A stretch of 64,000 nt of DNA from DASTEQ01 sp040905185 (GCA_040905185.1 JBBDRZ010000001.1:248001-312000); one strand, 5' to 3'; numbered from the stretch's first letter, positions 38,700-47,010 are shown. The notes: generated by a model not told the origin, from the sequence alone. Made by a program: numbers and translations.

Positions 38700-39749
38700 G
38701 TGGAAAACAAGCGTCGGACCGGCCCGATTGTCGCCGTCGTCATCATCATCATCGCCGTCGCAATCGGCCTGGCAGTGGTCGTTCTTGCCGGACTGCCCGG
38801 AGGTCAGCCTTCGCTCACGGCCGGACCGAGCGCCCTCGCGAGCGCCGAGCCGTCATCCACGCCTGAGCCCACACTGGCGATCAGATGCGAATCGGCCCAC
38901 AAATCGGCAGCGTTGACGCTCCGGATCGAAGCAATCGGAGAGACTGGCCGGACCTGGGTGATCAGCATCTACGACGACGGCCGGGTTCTGACGCCTGGGA
39001 TCACGCCCAACGAGCCCAGCGACGAGGCGTGGATGATCGTCCGCTTCCTCACCGATGGCGGCGTGGAAAGACTGGTGGACGAGGTCATGGACACAGGGCT
39101 GTTCGAGGCGAGTGCGCAGTACTCGCCGGTCCCGCTCCCAGGGGTCGAGCCTCCCGGACGGGGCGCCTCGGGCTACACCATCACTGTGGGTCTGGGGTCG
39201 GAGCAGGTCATGGTCGGCTGGGCGTCCCTCTTCGACGACGATGCGACCTATTACGAGCCGTCGCCGGAACGCGAGCAGCTGGATGCGCTGGCCGCGCACC
39301 TGATCGACTTCGACTCGTGGCTGCCAGCCGAGGAATGGGCGTCAACGGAGCAGTGCAACTATCAGGCTGAACGCTTCCTGGTCATCGTCGAGGCCCAAGC
39401 ATGGGGCGGCAGTCTTGACGACCTGCCGGTTGACATCGCGGACGTCGACTGGCCGCTGGGTGGCGACGCTCTCGAGTGGGGGGAGGAACTTGAATTACCC
39501 GACAACGATCCGGGACACATCGCCCGTTGTGGCGAAGTGAACCGCAAGGACGCCGACACACTCGCGGTCAGCCTGCAATCCGTCGGGGCCGAGGGATCCG
39601 CAGGTGCCGGTTTGGATGCGCTTCACCACATCGAGCTGCGGCTAGGGGACCGAGCCGAAACGCGGATCGTGTCGGTCTACTTCGAGCCGCTCCTGCCAGA
39701 CGAATGCGGCTGTGCAGGCCTCTATCCGCCATACGCGTTGGGGATCTGA
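38700..39749 (+). CDS. Membrane-anchored extracytoplasmic protein, unknown function
   Basis: A 349-aa protein with one N-terminal helix (9-32), a Pro/Ser/Thr-rich stretch to residue 60 and a large outer domain with a few cysteines. No family is recognised, but the segment GGVERLVDEVMDTGLF and the general layout resemble the outer part of the protein at 10829-12265. GTG start. TTGACG-N17-CAGCAT ends 8 nt before it, so it too may be leaderless. It is divergent from dnaE2 with 94 bp between. Confidence 0.6.
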   Translation: MENKRRTGPIVAVVIIIIAVAIGLAVVVLAGLPGGQPSLTAGPSALASAEPSSTPEPTLAIRCESAHKSAALTLRIEAIGETGRTWVISIYDDGRVLTPGITPNEPSDEAWMIVRFLTDGGVERLVDEVMDTGLFEASAQYSPVPLPGVEPPGRGASGYTITVGLGSEQVMVGWASLFDDDATYYEPSPEREQLDALAAHLIDFDSWLPAEEWASTEQCNYQAERFLVIVEAQAWGGSLDDLPVDIADVDWPLGGDALEWGEELELPDNDPGHIARCGEVNRKDADTLAVSLQSVGAEGSAGAGLDALHHIELRLGDRAETRIVSVYFEPLLPDECGCAGLYPPYALGI

Positions 39750-39822
39750 TCCCGCGTACGGGAACCGCGCAGGGCCGCTCGGCGTCTGGCGTGGTGACAA
39801 CCACATACTCGGAGACACTCCC

Positions 39823-40728
39823 GTGAGAACCCCGCGAGCCATCTTCATCATCGCGATGGCCCTGATGGCCCTGGTGCTTTCCGCCTGCCAAGGGGCAGGA
39901 TTCAACCCCGTTGGGCAAAACCTTGATGGAGGGCAGCCCGGACGAGATGTGGTACCCGGCGCGGCCGCTCCGGACGAAGCCGGCGGATTCACCGGCGATG
40001 GCGCTGACGCGGGGCAAGCAGATCGGTCAATCATCAAGACCGGGGAGATCACGGTCGAAGTCGACAACGTGGCCGAAACCACCGGCGCGGTCCGCGCCCT
40101 CGCCCTCGCCCTCGACGGCTACATCAGCAGCTCCTTCCAGGGCGAGTCTGCCGAATCGGCGACCCTCACCATGCGAATCCCCGCCGACCGCTTCGACGAC
40201 GCGCTGGCCGCCATCCACGAGCTGGGCGGCGAGGTCAAGTCCGAGGCAACGCGCGAGGAGGACGTCACCGCAACGGTGGTGGACCTCGAGGCGCGGCTCA
40301 CGAACCTGCGGGCGGCGGAGGTCGAGTACCGCGAGCTCATGGACCGCGCCGAGCGGGTCGAGGACATCCTGGCCATCCAGAACCAGCTGTTCCAGGTGCG
40401 GGGCGAGATCGAGGCCATGCAGGCCCAGCTCGAGTACTTCAACGACCAGGCCGCCATGGCCACCTTGACCGTGTCAATCATCCCGGGCGCGGTCGAACAG
40501 GCAACCACAGACTTCGACCCGGGCGCCATCGTCCAGGAAGCAGTTGCCCAGCTGGTCGGCTTTGGCCAGTGGCTGGTCGGCGCCGCGATCTGGTTCGTGA
40601 TCGTGGGCCTCCCCGCTTTGGTCGTGCTGGGGATCGCGCTCTTCATCGGATTCCGAGTCGTGCGTCGCCTTGCTCCCGACCGGGCCAAGCCGCCAGCCCC
40701 CGGCTCAGAGCCGCCTGCGACAGCGTGA
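39823..40728 (+). CDS. DUF4349 domain lipoprotein
   Basis: A 301-aa lipoprotein with lipobox LSAC (Cys22). A low-complexity linker is followed by the DUF4349 domain (about 65-235), which includes a coiled coil (LEARLTNLRAAEVEYRELMDRAERVEDILAIQNQLFQVRGEIE) and TLTVSIIP. A C-terminal membrane helix (about 250-278) and a basic tail end the protein. Function unknown; it probably spans the envelope. GTG start at 39823. A strong hairpin follows 32 bp after the stop. Confidence 0.8.
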   Translation: MRTPRAIFIIAMALMALVLSACQGAGFNPVGQNLDGGQPGRDVVPGAAAPDEAGGFTGDGADAGQADRSIIKTGEITVEVDNVAETTGAVRALALALDGYISSSFQGESAESATLTMRIPADRFDDALAAIHELGGEVKSEATREEDVTATVVDLEARLTNLRAAEVEYRELMDRAERVEDILAIQNQLFQVRGEIEAMQAQLEYFNDQAAMATLTVSIIPGAVEQATTDFDPGAIVQEAVAQLVGFGQWLVGAAIWFVIVGLPALVVLGIALFIGFRVVRRLAPDRAKPPAPGSEPPATA

Positions 40729-40760
40729 CCTGCCGACTCAACGTCCTCAGCTAGACCGAT

Positions 40761-40795
40761 ACCGCCCGGCGGCCCGCGCGGACCCGCCGGGCGGT
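40761..40795 (+). terminator. Terminator after the DUF4349 gene
   Basis: A 12-bp perfect stem (ACCGCCCGGCGG and its complement) with an 11-nt loop, followed by a short pyrimidine stretch (CGCTTTCC). Confidence 0.75.
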
Positions 40796-40827
40796 CGCTT
40801 TCCGCGGTCTGGCTGTGCGGTTGATCA

Positions 40828-40992
40828 CGTGGTGTACACAACGGCCGAGCTGGGACGAGTCTCAGGCTCGGCGCGGCTCGTGGTTGGCCATCCGGTACAT
40901 CTGGTGTCACAAAAACGTCATTCAGGCCGATCTTGAGCCACGGACTGGACCGAACCTCGCGTTCGCTGGCCGATGTGTACGCGTGGTGTACA
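40828..40992. repeat. 11-bp direct repeats upstream of the arsR operon
   Basis: CGTGGTGTACA occurs at 40828-40838 and again at 40982-40992. The first copy overlaps the perfect palindrome GTGTACAC. They lie in the 270-bp gene-free stretch before arsR, where I see no convincing reading frame, and may be regulator sites. Confidence 0.45.
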
Positions 40993-41034
40993 TCGGGCCG
41001 TGTGGCCTCCCGAACACGGGCCACAGGGCACTGT

Positions 41035-41048
41035 TGCGCATCTGCGCA
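41035..41048. promoter_or_regulatory. Candidate ArsR operator
   Basis: Two TGCGCA palindromes separated by TC, 18 bp before the arsR ATG. This is a plausible autoregulatory site for the ArsR-type repressor encoded immediately downstream. Confidence 0.45.
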
Positions 41049-41066
41049 TAGATCGATCCTCGGCCC

Positions 41067-41414
41067 ATGGACGAGATCGAAAACCTGCAGGCCGATGTCC
41101 TGAAGGCGCTGGCCCATCCCCGCCGACTCCGGATCATCCACCGCCTGGCCGATGGGCCAGCGGAGGTGGGTGCGCTGGCCACCGAGCTGGGCATGAGCCA
41201 GCCCAATGTCTCGCAACACCTGGCCGTGATGCGGGCCGCAGGCATCGTGGAGGCGGAGCGCATCGGACGCGAGGTTCGCTATCGGATCAGCGACCCGGAC
41301 GTGGTCGCGGCCTGCGCAACCATGCGGCGCGTGCTCGAGCGGCGGATCGACCGGCTGGCCGGTCTGTCCGAGGCGAGCCGAACGCTCGCTCCCCAACTTC
41401 AGCCGACACGATGA
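41067..41414 (+). CDS. ArsR family transcriptional regulator
   Basis: A 115-aa winged-helix repressor. The helix-turn-helix is EVGALATELGMSQPNVSQHLAVMRAAGIVEAERIGREVRYRI in general layout (about 33-74). Only one cysteine (C83) is present, so it lacks both the metal-binding pairs of ArsR/SmtB and the two-cysteine persulfide switch of BigR/SqrR. It heads the sulfur operon and overlaps the next gene by 4 nt, so it very probably controls it, perhaps through another ligand or through C83 with a small thiol. Confidence 0.88.
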   Translation: MDEIENLQADVLKALAHPRRLRIIHRLADGPAEVGALATELGMSQPNVSQHLAVMRAAGIVEAERIGREVRYRISDPDVVAACATMRRVLERRIDRLAGLSEASRTLAPQLQPTR

Positions 41415-41848
41415 ACGACAAGCAGGTGAAAGACATGGACGAGCCTCTCAACCTGGTCCTCTTCTCGGGGACCGATGACCGACTCAACGCGGCGGTGGTC
41501 CTCGCCGCCGGCGCGGCGGCGCTGGGTCGACCGGTGAACATCTTCCTCCAGTATTGGGCCCTGGACGCCTTCCGCGCCGATCGGATCGGTGCCGACCACG
41601 GCCTCGCCCCCGAAGCCGGCGAGGCCGGCCGCACCGCCGTCGACGCGCTCCGCGCCGCCGGCCAGGCCAGCTGGGCCGACACCTTGCGCCAGGCGAAGGG
41701 GCTGGGCGGGGTGGACATCCAGGCCTGCTCGCTCTCGATGGACCTGCTCCATATCACCGAAGCCGAACTCGACCCGATGGTGGATGGCGTCGAAGGCGTG
41801 ACCGCGTTCCACCTGTCCACCGGCAACGGGCCGGTGGTCTTCGTCTGA
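41411..41848 (+). CDS. DsrE family sulfur-transfer protein
   Basis: A 145-aa DsrE/F-like protein. The conserved cysteine lies in DIQACSLSMDLLHI, the usual persulfide-carrying position of DsrE. It probably passes sulfane sulfur to or from the TusA proteins encoded next. ATGA overlap with arsR; an alternative start is ATG 41435. Confidence 0.85.
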   Translation: MNDKQVKDMDEPLNLVLFSGTDDRLNAAVVLAAGAAALGRPVNIFLQYWALDAFRADRIGADHGLAPEAGEAGRTAVDALRAAGQASWADTLRQAKGLGGVDIQACSLSMDLLHITEAELDPMVDGVEGVTAFHLSTGNGPVVFV

Positions 41849-41873
41849 GCAACCGACAAAGGAGGCAACAGCC

Positions 41874-42113
41874 ATGACCGTTCTGCTGGCCGCGGACGAG
41901 CTCGTGGATGCCCGTGGACTGAGCTGCCCGATGCCGATCGTGAAGACCGCGACCGCGATGCGTGCCCTCGCATCGGGGAAGGTGATCGAGGTCCTGGCCA
42001 CCGATCCCGGATCGGTGAGGGACTTCGAAGCCTGGAGCCGGTCAACGGGAAACGAGCTGATCGAATCAACCCAGGAGGGATCGGTCTACCGATTCCTCAT
42101 TCGCAAGGTCTGA
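41874..42113 (+). CDS. tusA: TusA family sulfurtransferase, copy 1
   Basis: A 79-aa small sulfur carrier with the signature DARGLSCPMPIVKT; the cysteine of CPxP carries the persulfide. AAGGAGG lies just upstream of the ATG. Second sulfur-transfer gene of the operon, between two DsrE-type genes. Confidence 0.92.
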   Translation: MTVLLAADELVDARGLSCPMPIVKTATAMRALASGKVIEVLATDPGSVRDFEAWSRSTGNELIESTQEGSVYRFLIRKV

Positions 42114-42123
42114 GGTGACCGCC

Positions 42124-42678
42124 ATGACAACCGCACTTCTCGAGCGGCCCATCACCCCCGCGGAGGCACCGCTGCCGGCGCCCGAGCCGGAGGCCAAGGC
42201 TGCCACCAAGCAGTTCGTGATCATCAACTGGAGCGGCGACCTGGACAAGGTCTGGCCGGTCCTCATCCTGTCGTCGACGGCGGCCGCCAGTGGCCTGGCG
42301 GTCAAGGTCTTCATCACCTACTGGGGCCTGCTCCCGTTCGTGAAGGAGGATCGGCGCATCGTCGGCCACAACTGGATGCAGAAGATGCTCGCGTTCATGC
42401 AGCGCCCGGGCATCAGCCACGTGAAGCTGACGAAGATGAACTTCTTCGGGATGGGCCCGTGGATGATGGGCAAGCTGGCCAAGCAGAACAACGTGGCCAG
42501 CCCCCGCGAGCTCCTCGAGGCCGCCCTGGCCCTGGGCGTGGAGTTCGTTCCCTGCCAGATGACGATGGACATGTTCGGCCTGACCCGCGACGACATGATC
42601 GAGGGCCTGGGCGAGCCGGCCGGTGCCGCCACCGCCATCGAGATGATGACCAATGCCCAGAGCTCGCTCTTCATCTGA
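42124..42678 (+). CDS. DsrE2-type (DsrE/DsrF/DrsH-like) protein
   Basis: A 184-aa protein of the DsrE2 group. It has FVIINWSGDLDKVWPVLILSSTAAASGLAVKVFITYWGL and the C-terminal persulfide motif FVPCQMTMDMFGL. A hydrophobic stretch near the N-terminus (about 35-60) may touch the membrane. The ATG at 42124 is chosen because GAGGTG lies 5 nt upstream; a GTG at 42115 would add three residues. Confidence 0.87.
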   Translation: MTTALLERPITPAEAPLPAPEPEAKAATKQFVIINWSGDLDKVWPVLILSSTAAASGLAVKVFITYWGLLPFVKEDRRIVGHNWMQKMLAFMQRPGISHVKLTKMNFFGMGPWMMGKLAKQNNVASPRELLEAALALGVEFVPCQMTMDMFGLTRDDMIEGLGEPAGAATAIEMMTNAQSSLFI

Positions 42679-42713
42679 GTGCGGGCGCGTGGGACTGACG
42701 AAAGGACAGACCG

Positions 42714-42965
42714 ATGACCGCAACCCTCACCGCCCCGGCGGTGACCCGCATCATCGACGCCCGCGGCAGCTTCTGCCCCGGACCGCTGATGGAGCTCATC
42801 CGGGCCATCCGTGAGTCCCAGGTCGGCGACGTGCTGGCCGTGTACTCCTCGGATGCAGGTAGCCGGACCGACATTCCCAAGTGGGTCGACAAGGCCGGCC
42901 ACCGGCTGGTGGGGCTCGAAACTCGCGACGGCTACGACGAGATCGTGGTCGAGAAGCGGCGCTGA
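42714..42965 (+). CDS. TusA family sulfurtransferase, copy 2
   Basis: An 83-aa second TusA-like protein with IDARGSFCPGPLMELIRAI, where CPGP replaces the CPMP of copy 1. The C-terminal half (SSDAGSRTDIPKWVDKAGHRLVGLE) is typical of the longer TusA group linked to sulfur oxidation. The two copies differ clearly, so they may have separate partners. Confidence 0.9.
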   Translation: MTATLTAPAVTRIIDARGSFCPGPLMELIRAIRESQVGDVLAVYSSDAGSRTDIPKWVDKAGHRLVGLETRDGYDEIVVEKRR

Positions 42966-42981
42966 GCCGGAGGGCTGACCG

Positions 42982-44139
42982 ATGAATCGGATCCTGATCC
43001 TGGGCGGGGGCGTCGGCGGCACCCTGACCGCCAACCTCCTTGCCCGCCGGCTCGGGCGCCGGATCAAGCGCGGCGAGGCGACCATCACCGTGGTCGACTG
43101 GACCGGCAACCACGTCTACCAGCCGGGCTTCATGTACATCGCGTTCGGCGGCGAGAAGGCCGACGGGCTCCAGCGTCCTGAACGGGGATTGCTCGACAAG
43201 CGGGTCGAGCTGGTGGTTGGCGAGATCGCCGGGGTCGAGGAGGTGAGCCGCGAAGTGACCCTGACCGATGGGCGCACGCTGCCCTACGACTACCTGGTGC
43301 TGGCCACCGGGTCGCGGATCACGCCCGACGAGATCCCCCATTTCGCGGACGAGGCACACCACTTCTACAACGCGCAGGCGGCCCTCCGACTGCGCCACGC
43401 GCTCGACGCGTTCAGCGGCGGCCGGATCGTGGTGGCCATCGCCGGGATGCCCTACAAGTGCCCGCCGGCGCCGCTGGAGGTCTCGCTCTTGATCGAGGCC
43501 GAGCTCCGACAGCGCGGGCTGCGGACGCAAAGTGAAATCCACTTCTGCTCGCCCATCGGGCGTGCGTTCACCATCGAGTCAGTGTCGGAAATGGTGACTC
43601 CCATCCTGGCCGAGAAGGGCGTTGAGCTCCACACCTTCTTCAACGTGGAGGCGATCGACCCCGAGCGCAAGGTCATCCAGTCGCTGGAGGGCGAGGAGCT
43701 CCCCTACGACCTGCTCGTGCTCGTGCCACCGCACCACGGGGCGCAGTTCCTGATCGATTCTGGCCTGGCGCCGGCGCCGGGCGGCTGGCTACCCACCGAC
43801 CGCCACACGCTCCAGGTCGGCGGACGGCCCAACGTGTTCGCGCTGGGCGATGCCACCGACCTGCCGCTGTCGAAAGCCGGCTCCACGGCGCACTTCGAGG
43901 CTCCGGTGGTGGCGGAGCGAATCGCAGCCTCGGTCAATGGGCGCGGGGCGCGTATCAAGCAAGGCTCCTACGAAGGAAAGGTGATCTGCTTCTTCGAGGT
44001 CGGCGACGGCAAGGGCACCCTGCTCCAGTTCGACTACGACCATCCGCCCCAGCCACCCACGCCCAACCGGGTCTGGCACCTGGGCAAGCTGGTGTTCAAC
44101 AAGGCGTACTGGCACACGGTGCCCCAGGGTCGGATCTAG
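42982..44139 (+). CDS. Sulfide:quinone oxidoreductase-like flavoprotein
   Basis: A 385-aa FAD/NAD(P)-binding oxidoreductase. The dinucleotide motif is ILGGGVGGTLTANLLARRLG, followed by LATGSRITPDE and the FAD-closing FALGDATDLPLSKAGSTAHFEAPVV. Cysteines are C160 (MPYKCPPAPLE, at the usual SQR position), C189 and C336 (KVICFFEVGDG). The third redox cysteine common in classical SQR, near position 128, is absent. It is last in the sulfur operon, so it could oxidise sulfide and hand sulfur to DsrE/TusA, or act on a protein persulfide. Confidence 0.85.
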   Translation: MNRILILGGGVGGTLTANLLARRLGRRIKRGEATITVVDWTGNHVYQPGFMYIAFGGEKADGLQRPERGLLDKRVELVVGEIAGVEEVSREVTLTDGRTLPYDYLVLATGSRITPDEIPHFADEAHHFYNAQAALRLRHALDAFSGGRIVVAIAGMPYKCPPAPLEVSLLIEAELRQRGLRTQSEIHFCSPIGRAFTIESVSEMVTPILAEKGVELHTFFNVEAIDPERKVIQSLEGEELPYDLLVLVPPHHGAQFLIDSGLAPAPGGWLPTDRHTLQVGGRPNVFALGDATDLPLSKAGSTAHFEAPVVAERIAASVNGRGARIKQGSYEGKVICFFEVGDGKGTLLQFDYDHPPQPPTPNRVWHLGKLVFNKAYWHTVPQGRI

Positions 44140-44180
44140 TCGCGGCTGATCGCCCCCAATGGGCGATCATCGGTCCTGGC

Positions 44181-44798
44181 ATGGCCGAGCTCGAGATCCC
44201 GGTGGTGCAGACCGAACGCCTGGTCCTGCGCGGCTTCCGCGAGGCCGATGTCGACGGGCTCTTCGCGCTGGCCCAGGACCCGCTGATCGCCGAGTACGTC
44301 ACCTACAACAATGCGCCTCTGCGCGAGGCCTGCTGGCGGTCGATCGCTCTGTGGATGGGTCACTGGGCGCTGCGGGGCTTTGGGATCTGGGCGGTCGAGG
44401 AGCGCTCGACGGGCACCTTCATCGGGCGCATCGGCCTCTGGCGGCCCGAGGGGTGGCCGGGGACCGAGGTCGGCTGGCTGCTGGGGCGTGCGTTCTGGGG
44501 CCACGGCTACGCGACCGAGGCGGCGCGGGCGTCGCTGGACTGGGGATTCACCCACCTCGACGTTCCGGAGCTGGTGAGCCTCATCCGGCCGGAGAACACG
44601 CCGTCGATCGCGGTGGCGGAGCGGATCGGTGAGCGGTATCGGCGCGAGGTCCCGTTCCGAGGCGGCACCACCGGGGAGTGGGCGATCACCCGCGCCGAGT
44701 GGGAGTCGGCGCGAGCGGAGGCCCAGCCGCGGCAGCCACGAAAGCCGGAGTCTAGAGCCGGCGGTACGTCCCTTCGTCACGACGGGCCACGTGGGTGA
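44181..44798 (+). CDS. GNAT family N-acetyltransferase (RimJ/RimL type)
   Basis: A 205-aa acetyltransferase. It has TERLVLRGFREADVDGLFALAQDPLIAEYV at the start, GIWAVEERSTGTFIGRIGL, and the acetyl-CoA loop GWLLGRAFWGHGYATEAARASLDW. The substrate is unknown. The last 16 codons overlap the convergent toxin gene by 47 nt and are not conserved in type. Confidence 0.85.
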   Translation: MAELEIPVVQTERLVLRGFREADVDGLFALAQDPLIAEYVTYNNAPLREACWRSIALWMGHWALRGFGIWAVEERSTGTFIGRIGLWRPEGWPGTEVGWLLGRAFWGHGYATEAARASLDWGFTHLDVPELVSLIRPENTPSIAVAERIGERYRREVPFRGGTTGEWAITRAEWESARAEAQPRQPRKPESRAGGTSLRHDGPRG

Positions 44799-45027
44799 CC
44801 AGGAGTACCTGGTCGGCGTCCCGGATCTGGTAGACGAGGCGCCACGGAAGGCCGTCAATCCGGAGGCGGATCCGGTAGAGGTCACGTCCGCGGAGTTTCC
44901 GGCAGCCGCGGGGCCGCGGATCATCGGCCAAGGCCAGGATGGTGCCCCGCAACGCCACAATCTGTGGACCGCGGAGCTTGCCGAGCGTTCGTGCGACCGC
45001 GGGCGCGAGAGTGACCCGGTACGTCAC
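44752..45027 (-). CDS. RelE/ParE family toxin
   Basis: A 91-aa toxin of the RelE/ParE fold. MTYRVTLAPAVARTLGKL begins it and LYRIRLRIDGLPWRLVYQI and VTHVARRDEGTYRRL are the characteristic strands. Whether it cleaves mRNA or targets gyrase cannot be told. The GTG start overlaps the antitoxin stop by 4 nt (GTGA), the usual order being antitoxin first. Confidence 0.85.
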   Translation of the reverse strand: MTYRVTLAPAVARTLGKLRGPQIVALRGTILALADDPRPRGCRKLRGRDLYRIRLRIDGLPWRLVYQIRDADQVLLVTHVARRDEGTYRRL

Positions 45028-45287
45028 CGCTCGGGATTGGCGTCGTAGTCGACCCGACCCTCGGCAACCATTCGTCGGAAGAACTCATCCGCGTCAACCG
45101 ACTCGCCCCGCTCGTGGGCCGCGATGGCGGACTGAGACATCGCGATGTCTTCGGCGTCCTCCTGGCGTTCGAGCCACGCTTCGAGCGCCTCTTCGACCAC
45201 CTCGCGGATCTGGCGGCCACTCGCCGCGGCTCGGACCTTCACCGCTCGATAGAGCGCACCGTCGCGGAACGCGATTGTCACCTTCAT
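45024..45287 (-). CDS. Ribbon-helix-helix antitoxin
   Basis: An 87-aa protein whose N-terminal 40 residues (MKVTIAFRDGALYRAVKVRAAASGRQIREVVEEALEAWL in outline) have a ribbon-helix-helix pattern. The C-terminal half is acidic and would wrap the toxin. The ATG at 45287 is chosen over that at 45296 because TAGGAT lies 7 nt upstream and overlaps the latter. It should bind the operator at 45293-45320 and repress its own operon. Confidence 0.82.
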   Translation of the reverse strand: MKVTIAFRDGALYRAVKVRAAASGRQIREVVEEALEAWLERQEDAEDIAMSQSAIAAHERGESVDADEFFRRMVAEGRVDYDANPER

Positions 45288-45292
45288 TCCAA

Positions 45293-45320
45293 CCATCCTA
45301 CCATCCGGATGGCTGGATGG
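45293..45320. promoter_or_regulatory. Operator of the toxin-antitoxin operon
   Basis: Four 6-bp half-sites: CCATCC, 2 bp, CCATCC directly followed by GGATGG, 2 bp, GGATGG. The whole is an inverted repeat with a perfect 12-bp centre (45301-45312). It overlaps the -10 (TAGGAT, 45295-45300), as expected for autorepression by a ribbon-helix-helix antitoxin. Confidence 0.75.
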
Positions 45321-46223
45321 CTAGCCGGCGAGGGCCTCCAGGACTGGCAGCTGAACGGTGTCGCCGGAGGCGGTCACCGGGACGATAGCCACGTGGTCGG
45401 CACCGGCCGCCAGGACCTCGCCCAGCCGGCCCCGGAGGGTGTCGGGGTCGCCCCATGCCACCATGGCGTCGACGAGGCGGTCGCTTCCCGGGCGCTCCCA
45501 GTCCGCCGCCTCGAACCCCTGCTCGGCCCACGCCGCCTGGTAGTTCGGCGTTCGCAGATAGGCCAGCAGGTAGTGGCGAGCCGCTGATCGGGCGGCCACC
45601 GGATCCGTCTCCAGCACGCACGGCAGGCTCGCCGCGAGGACGGGTCGCTCCGCGGCGCCCACGGCGTCCAGCACGCCGCGCATCCAGGCCAGGCGCTCGA
45701 GGGTGACCAGGTATGGAAAGGCGCCGTCGGCATCGGTCGCAGCCAGGATCAGCATCCGCTCGCGCAGCGCGGCCACCAGGACCAGCGGCTCCGGCATTCC
45801 GGCGGGCATCGGTCCCTTGTAGATGGCGGATCGATAGGCGGCCAGGTACTCGCGCATCCGGGTCAGCGGCCGCTCATAGGTATGGCCGCGCAGCTTCTGG
45901 GCGAGGTGGAGGTGCGAGACGCCCAGGCCCAGCGTGAAGCGCCCGCCGGTCGCCTCCTGGATCGTGAGGGTCGCCATCCGGGTAGCTTGCGCATCGCGGC
46001 CCCAGATCGAGACGATCGACGTCCCCAGGCCGATGGACGAGGTCCCGCCCGCCAGCAACCCCAGCAGGGTGAACGGCTCGCGACCCACGACGTCGGGAAC
46101 CCAGAGGGTCCCGAATCCGAGGGACTCGACGCGCGCGGCGTAGGTCAGCGCTTCCTCGATGGGCAGGGTGTCGAAGTCGCTCCACACGCCGGTCCGGCCC
46201 AGCCCCCGGTCGCCGCTCGCCAT
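45321..46223 (-). CDS. LLM class flavin-dependent oxidoreductase
   Basis: A 300-aa luciferase-like monooxygenase-fold protein that would use FMN or F420. LPIEEALTYAARVESLGFGTLWVPDVVGREPFTLLGLLAG and LGTSIVSIWGRDAQATRMATLTIQEATGGRFTLGLGVSH are typical in outline; the end carries GDPDTLRGRLGEVLAAGADHVAIVP. The substrate is unknown. TAGCAT lies 6 nt before the ATG. Confidence 0.88.
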   Translation of the reverse strand: MASGDRGLGRTGVWSDFDTLPIEEALTYAARVESLGFGTLWVPDVVGREPFTLLGLLAGGTSSIGLGTSIVSIWGRDAQATRMATLTIQEATGGRFTLGLGVSHLHLAQKLRGHTYERPLTRMREYLAAYRSAIYKGPMPAGMPEPLVLVAALRERMLILAATDADGAFPYLVTLERLAWMRGVLDAVGAAERPVLAASLPCVLETDPVAARSAARHYLLAYLRTPNYQAAWAEQGFEAADWERPGSDRLVDAMVAWGDPDTLRGRLGEVLAAGADHVAIVPVTASGDTVQLPVLEALAG

Positions 46224-46229
46224 GGGTTG

Positions 46230-46235
46230 ATGCTA
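46230..46235 (-). promoter_or_regulatory. -10 hexamer of the LLM oxidoreductase gene
   Basis: TAGCAT on the minus strand, 6 nt before the ATG at 46223. There is no Shine-Dalgarno. Confidence 0.5.
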
Positions 46236-47003
46236 CCCGGTCGACTGGGGCGCCAGCCGGTAACGGAGGAACAGCTCCTCCCCGTGGCGGTGGACGCTCA
46301 CCAGACGTGCCGGTCGCGCGGTTTCGGACGGGGGTTCCGGGGCGAGCATGGGCAGCCCCTCTCCGCCGAGCAGCCACGGGCCCACCGTCCAGAAGAGTTC
46401 GTCGATGAGGCCCGCGGCGTGGAAGCGGGCATTCACGGTGGGGCCGCCCTCGAGCAGGACGGAGCCGATCCCCCGCTCCCGCAACGCCCGCAACAGCCAT
46501 CCCGGCTCGGGGCGCTCGGTGGGCGCGGCCAGCACCTCGGCACCGGGAACCCGTCGCGGGCCGTCCGCGCCAACCACCACCAGCCTCGGCTGGTCGGTGC
46601 CGAACCAGCGCCGATCGGTCGGGATCGGTCCGATCCCGGCAACCAGCACCGCCAGCGGCTGCGGTGGCTTGCCCGCCGCGACGCGGACGGCAGCCAGGTC
46701 GGCCGGGACATCGGTCCAGCCGTCCACCGCTCGCAACGTGCCCGCCCCGAAGGCCACCGCGTCGAACGCCACCCGCAACAGGCGCATCAGTCGCCGATCG
46801 GCGCGGGTGCCGAGTCCCTCGGCGGTGCCGCCCCGCTGAGCTCGCCCGTCCAGGCTGGTGACCATGTTCAGGCCGACATACGGACGGTCCGCAGCGGCGT
46901 CCGGCAGGGCCAGGTCCGCGAAGGCGGCATCCAGGTCGATGCCGGAGGCGGGATTGGGCCATAGGCGGTCGACCGTGAAGTGCGGTGGGGTGGAATCGGT
47001 CAT
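46233..47003 (-). CDS. RibD C-terminal/dihydrofolate reductase-fold protein
   Basis: A 256-aa pyrimidine-reductase-like protein. RPYVGLNMVTSLDGRAQ, FGAGTLRAVDGWT, VLLEGGPTVNARFHAAGLIDELFW and GPWLLGG are the family motifs. No deaminase domain is fused and no other riboflavin gene is near, so the role in riboflavin or another pathway is open. The start at 47003 is set by TAGCAT 7 nt upstream. It ends within the promoter of the LLM gene. Confidence 0.85.
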   Translation of the reverse strand: MTDSTPPHFTVDRLWPNPASGIDLDAAFADLALPDAAADRPYVGLNMVTSLDGRAQRGGTAEGLGTRADRRLMRLLRVAFDAVAFGAGTLRAVDGWTDVPADLAAVRVAAGKPPQPLAVLVAGIGPIPTDRRWFGTDQPRLVVVGADGPRRVPGAEVLAAPTERPEPGWLLRALRERGIGSVLLEGGPTVNARFHAAGLIDELFWTVGPWLLGGEGLPMLAPEPPSETARPARLVSVHRHGEELFLRYRLAPQSTG

Positions 47004-47010
47004 TGGGCCC

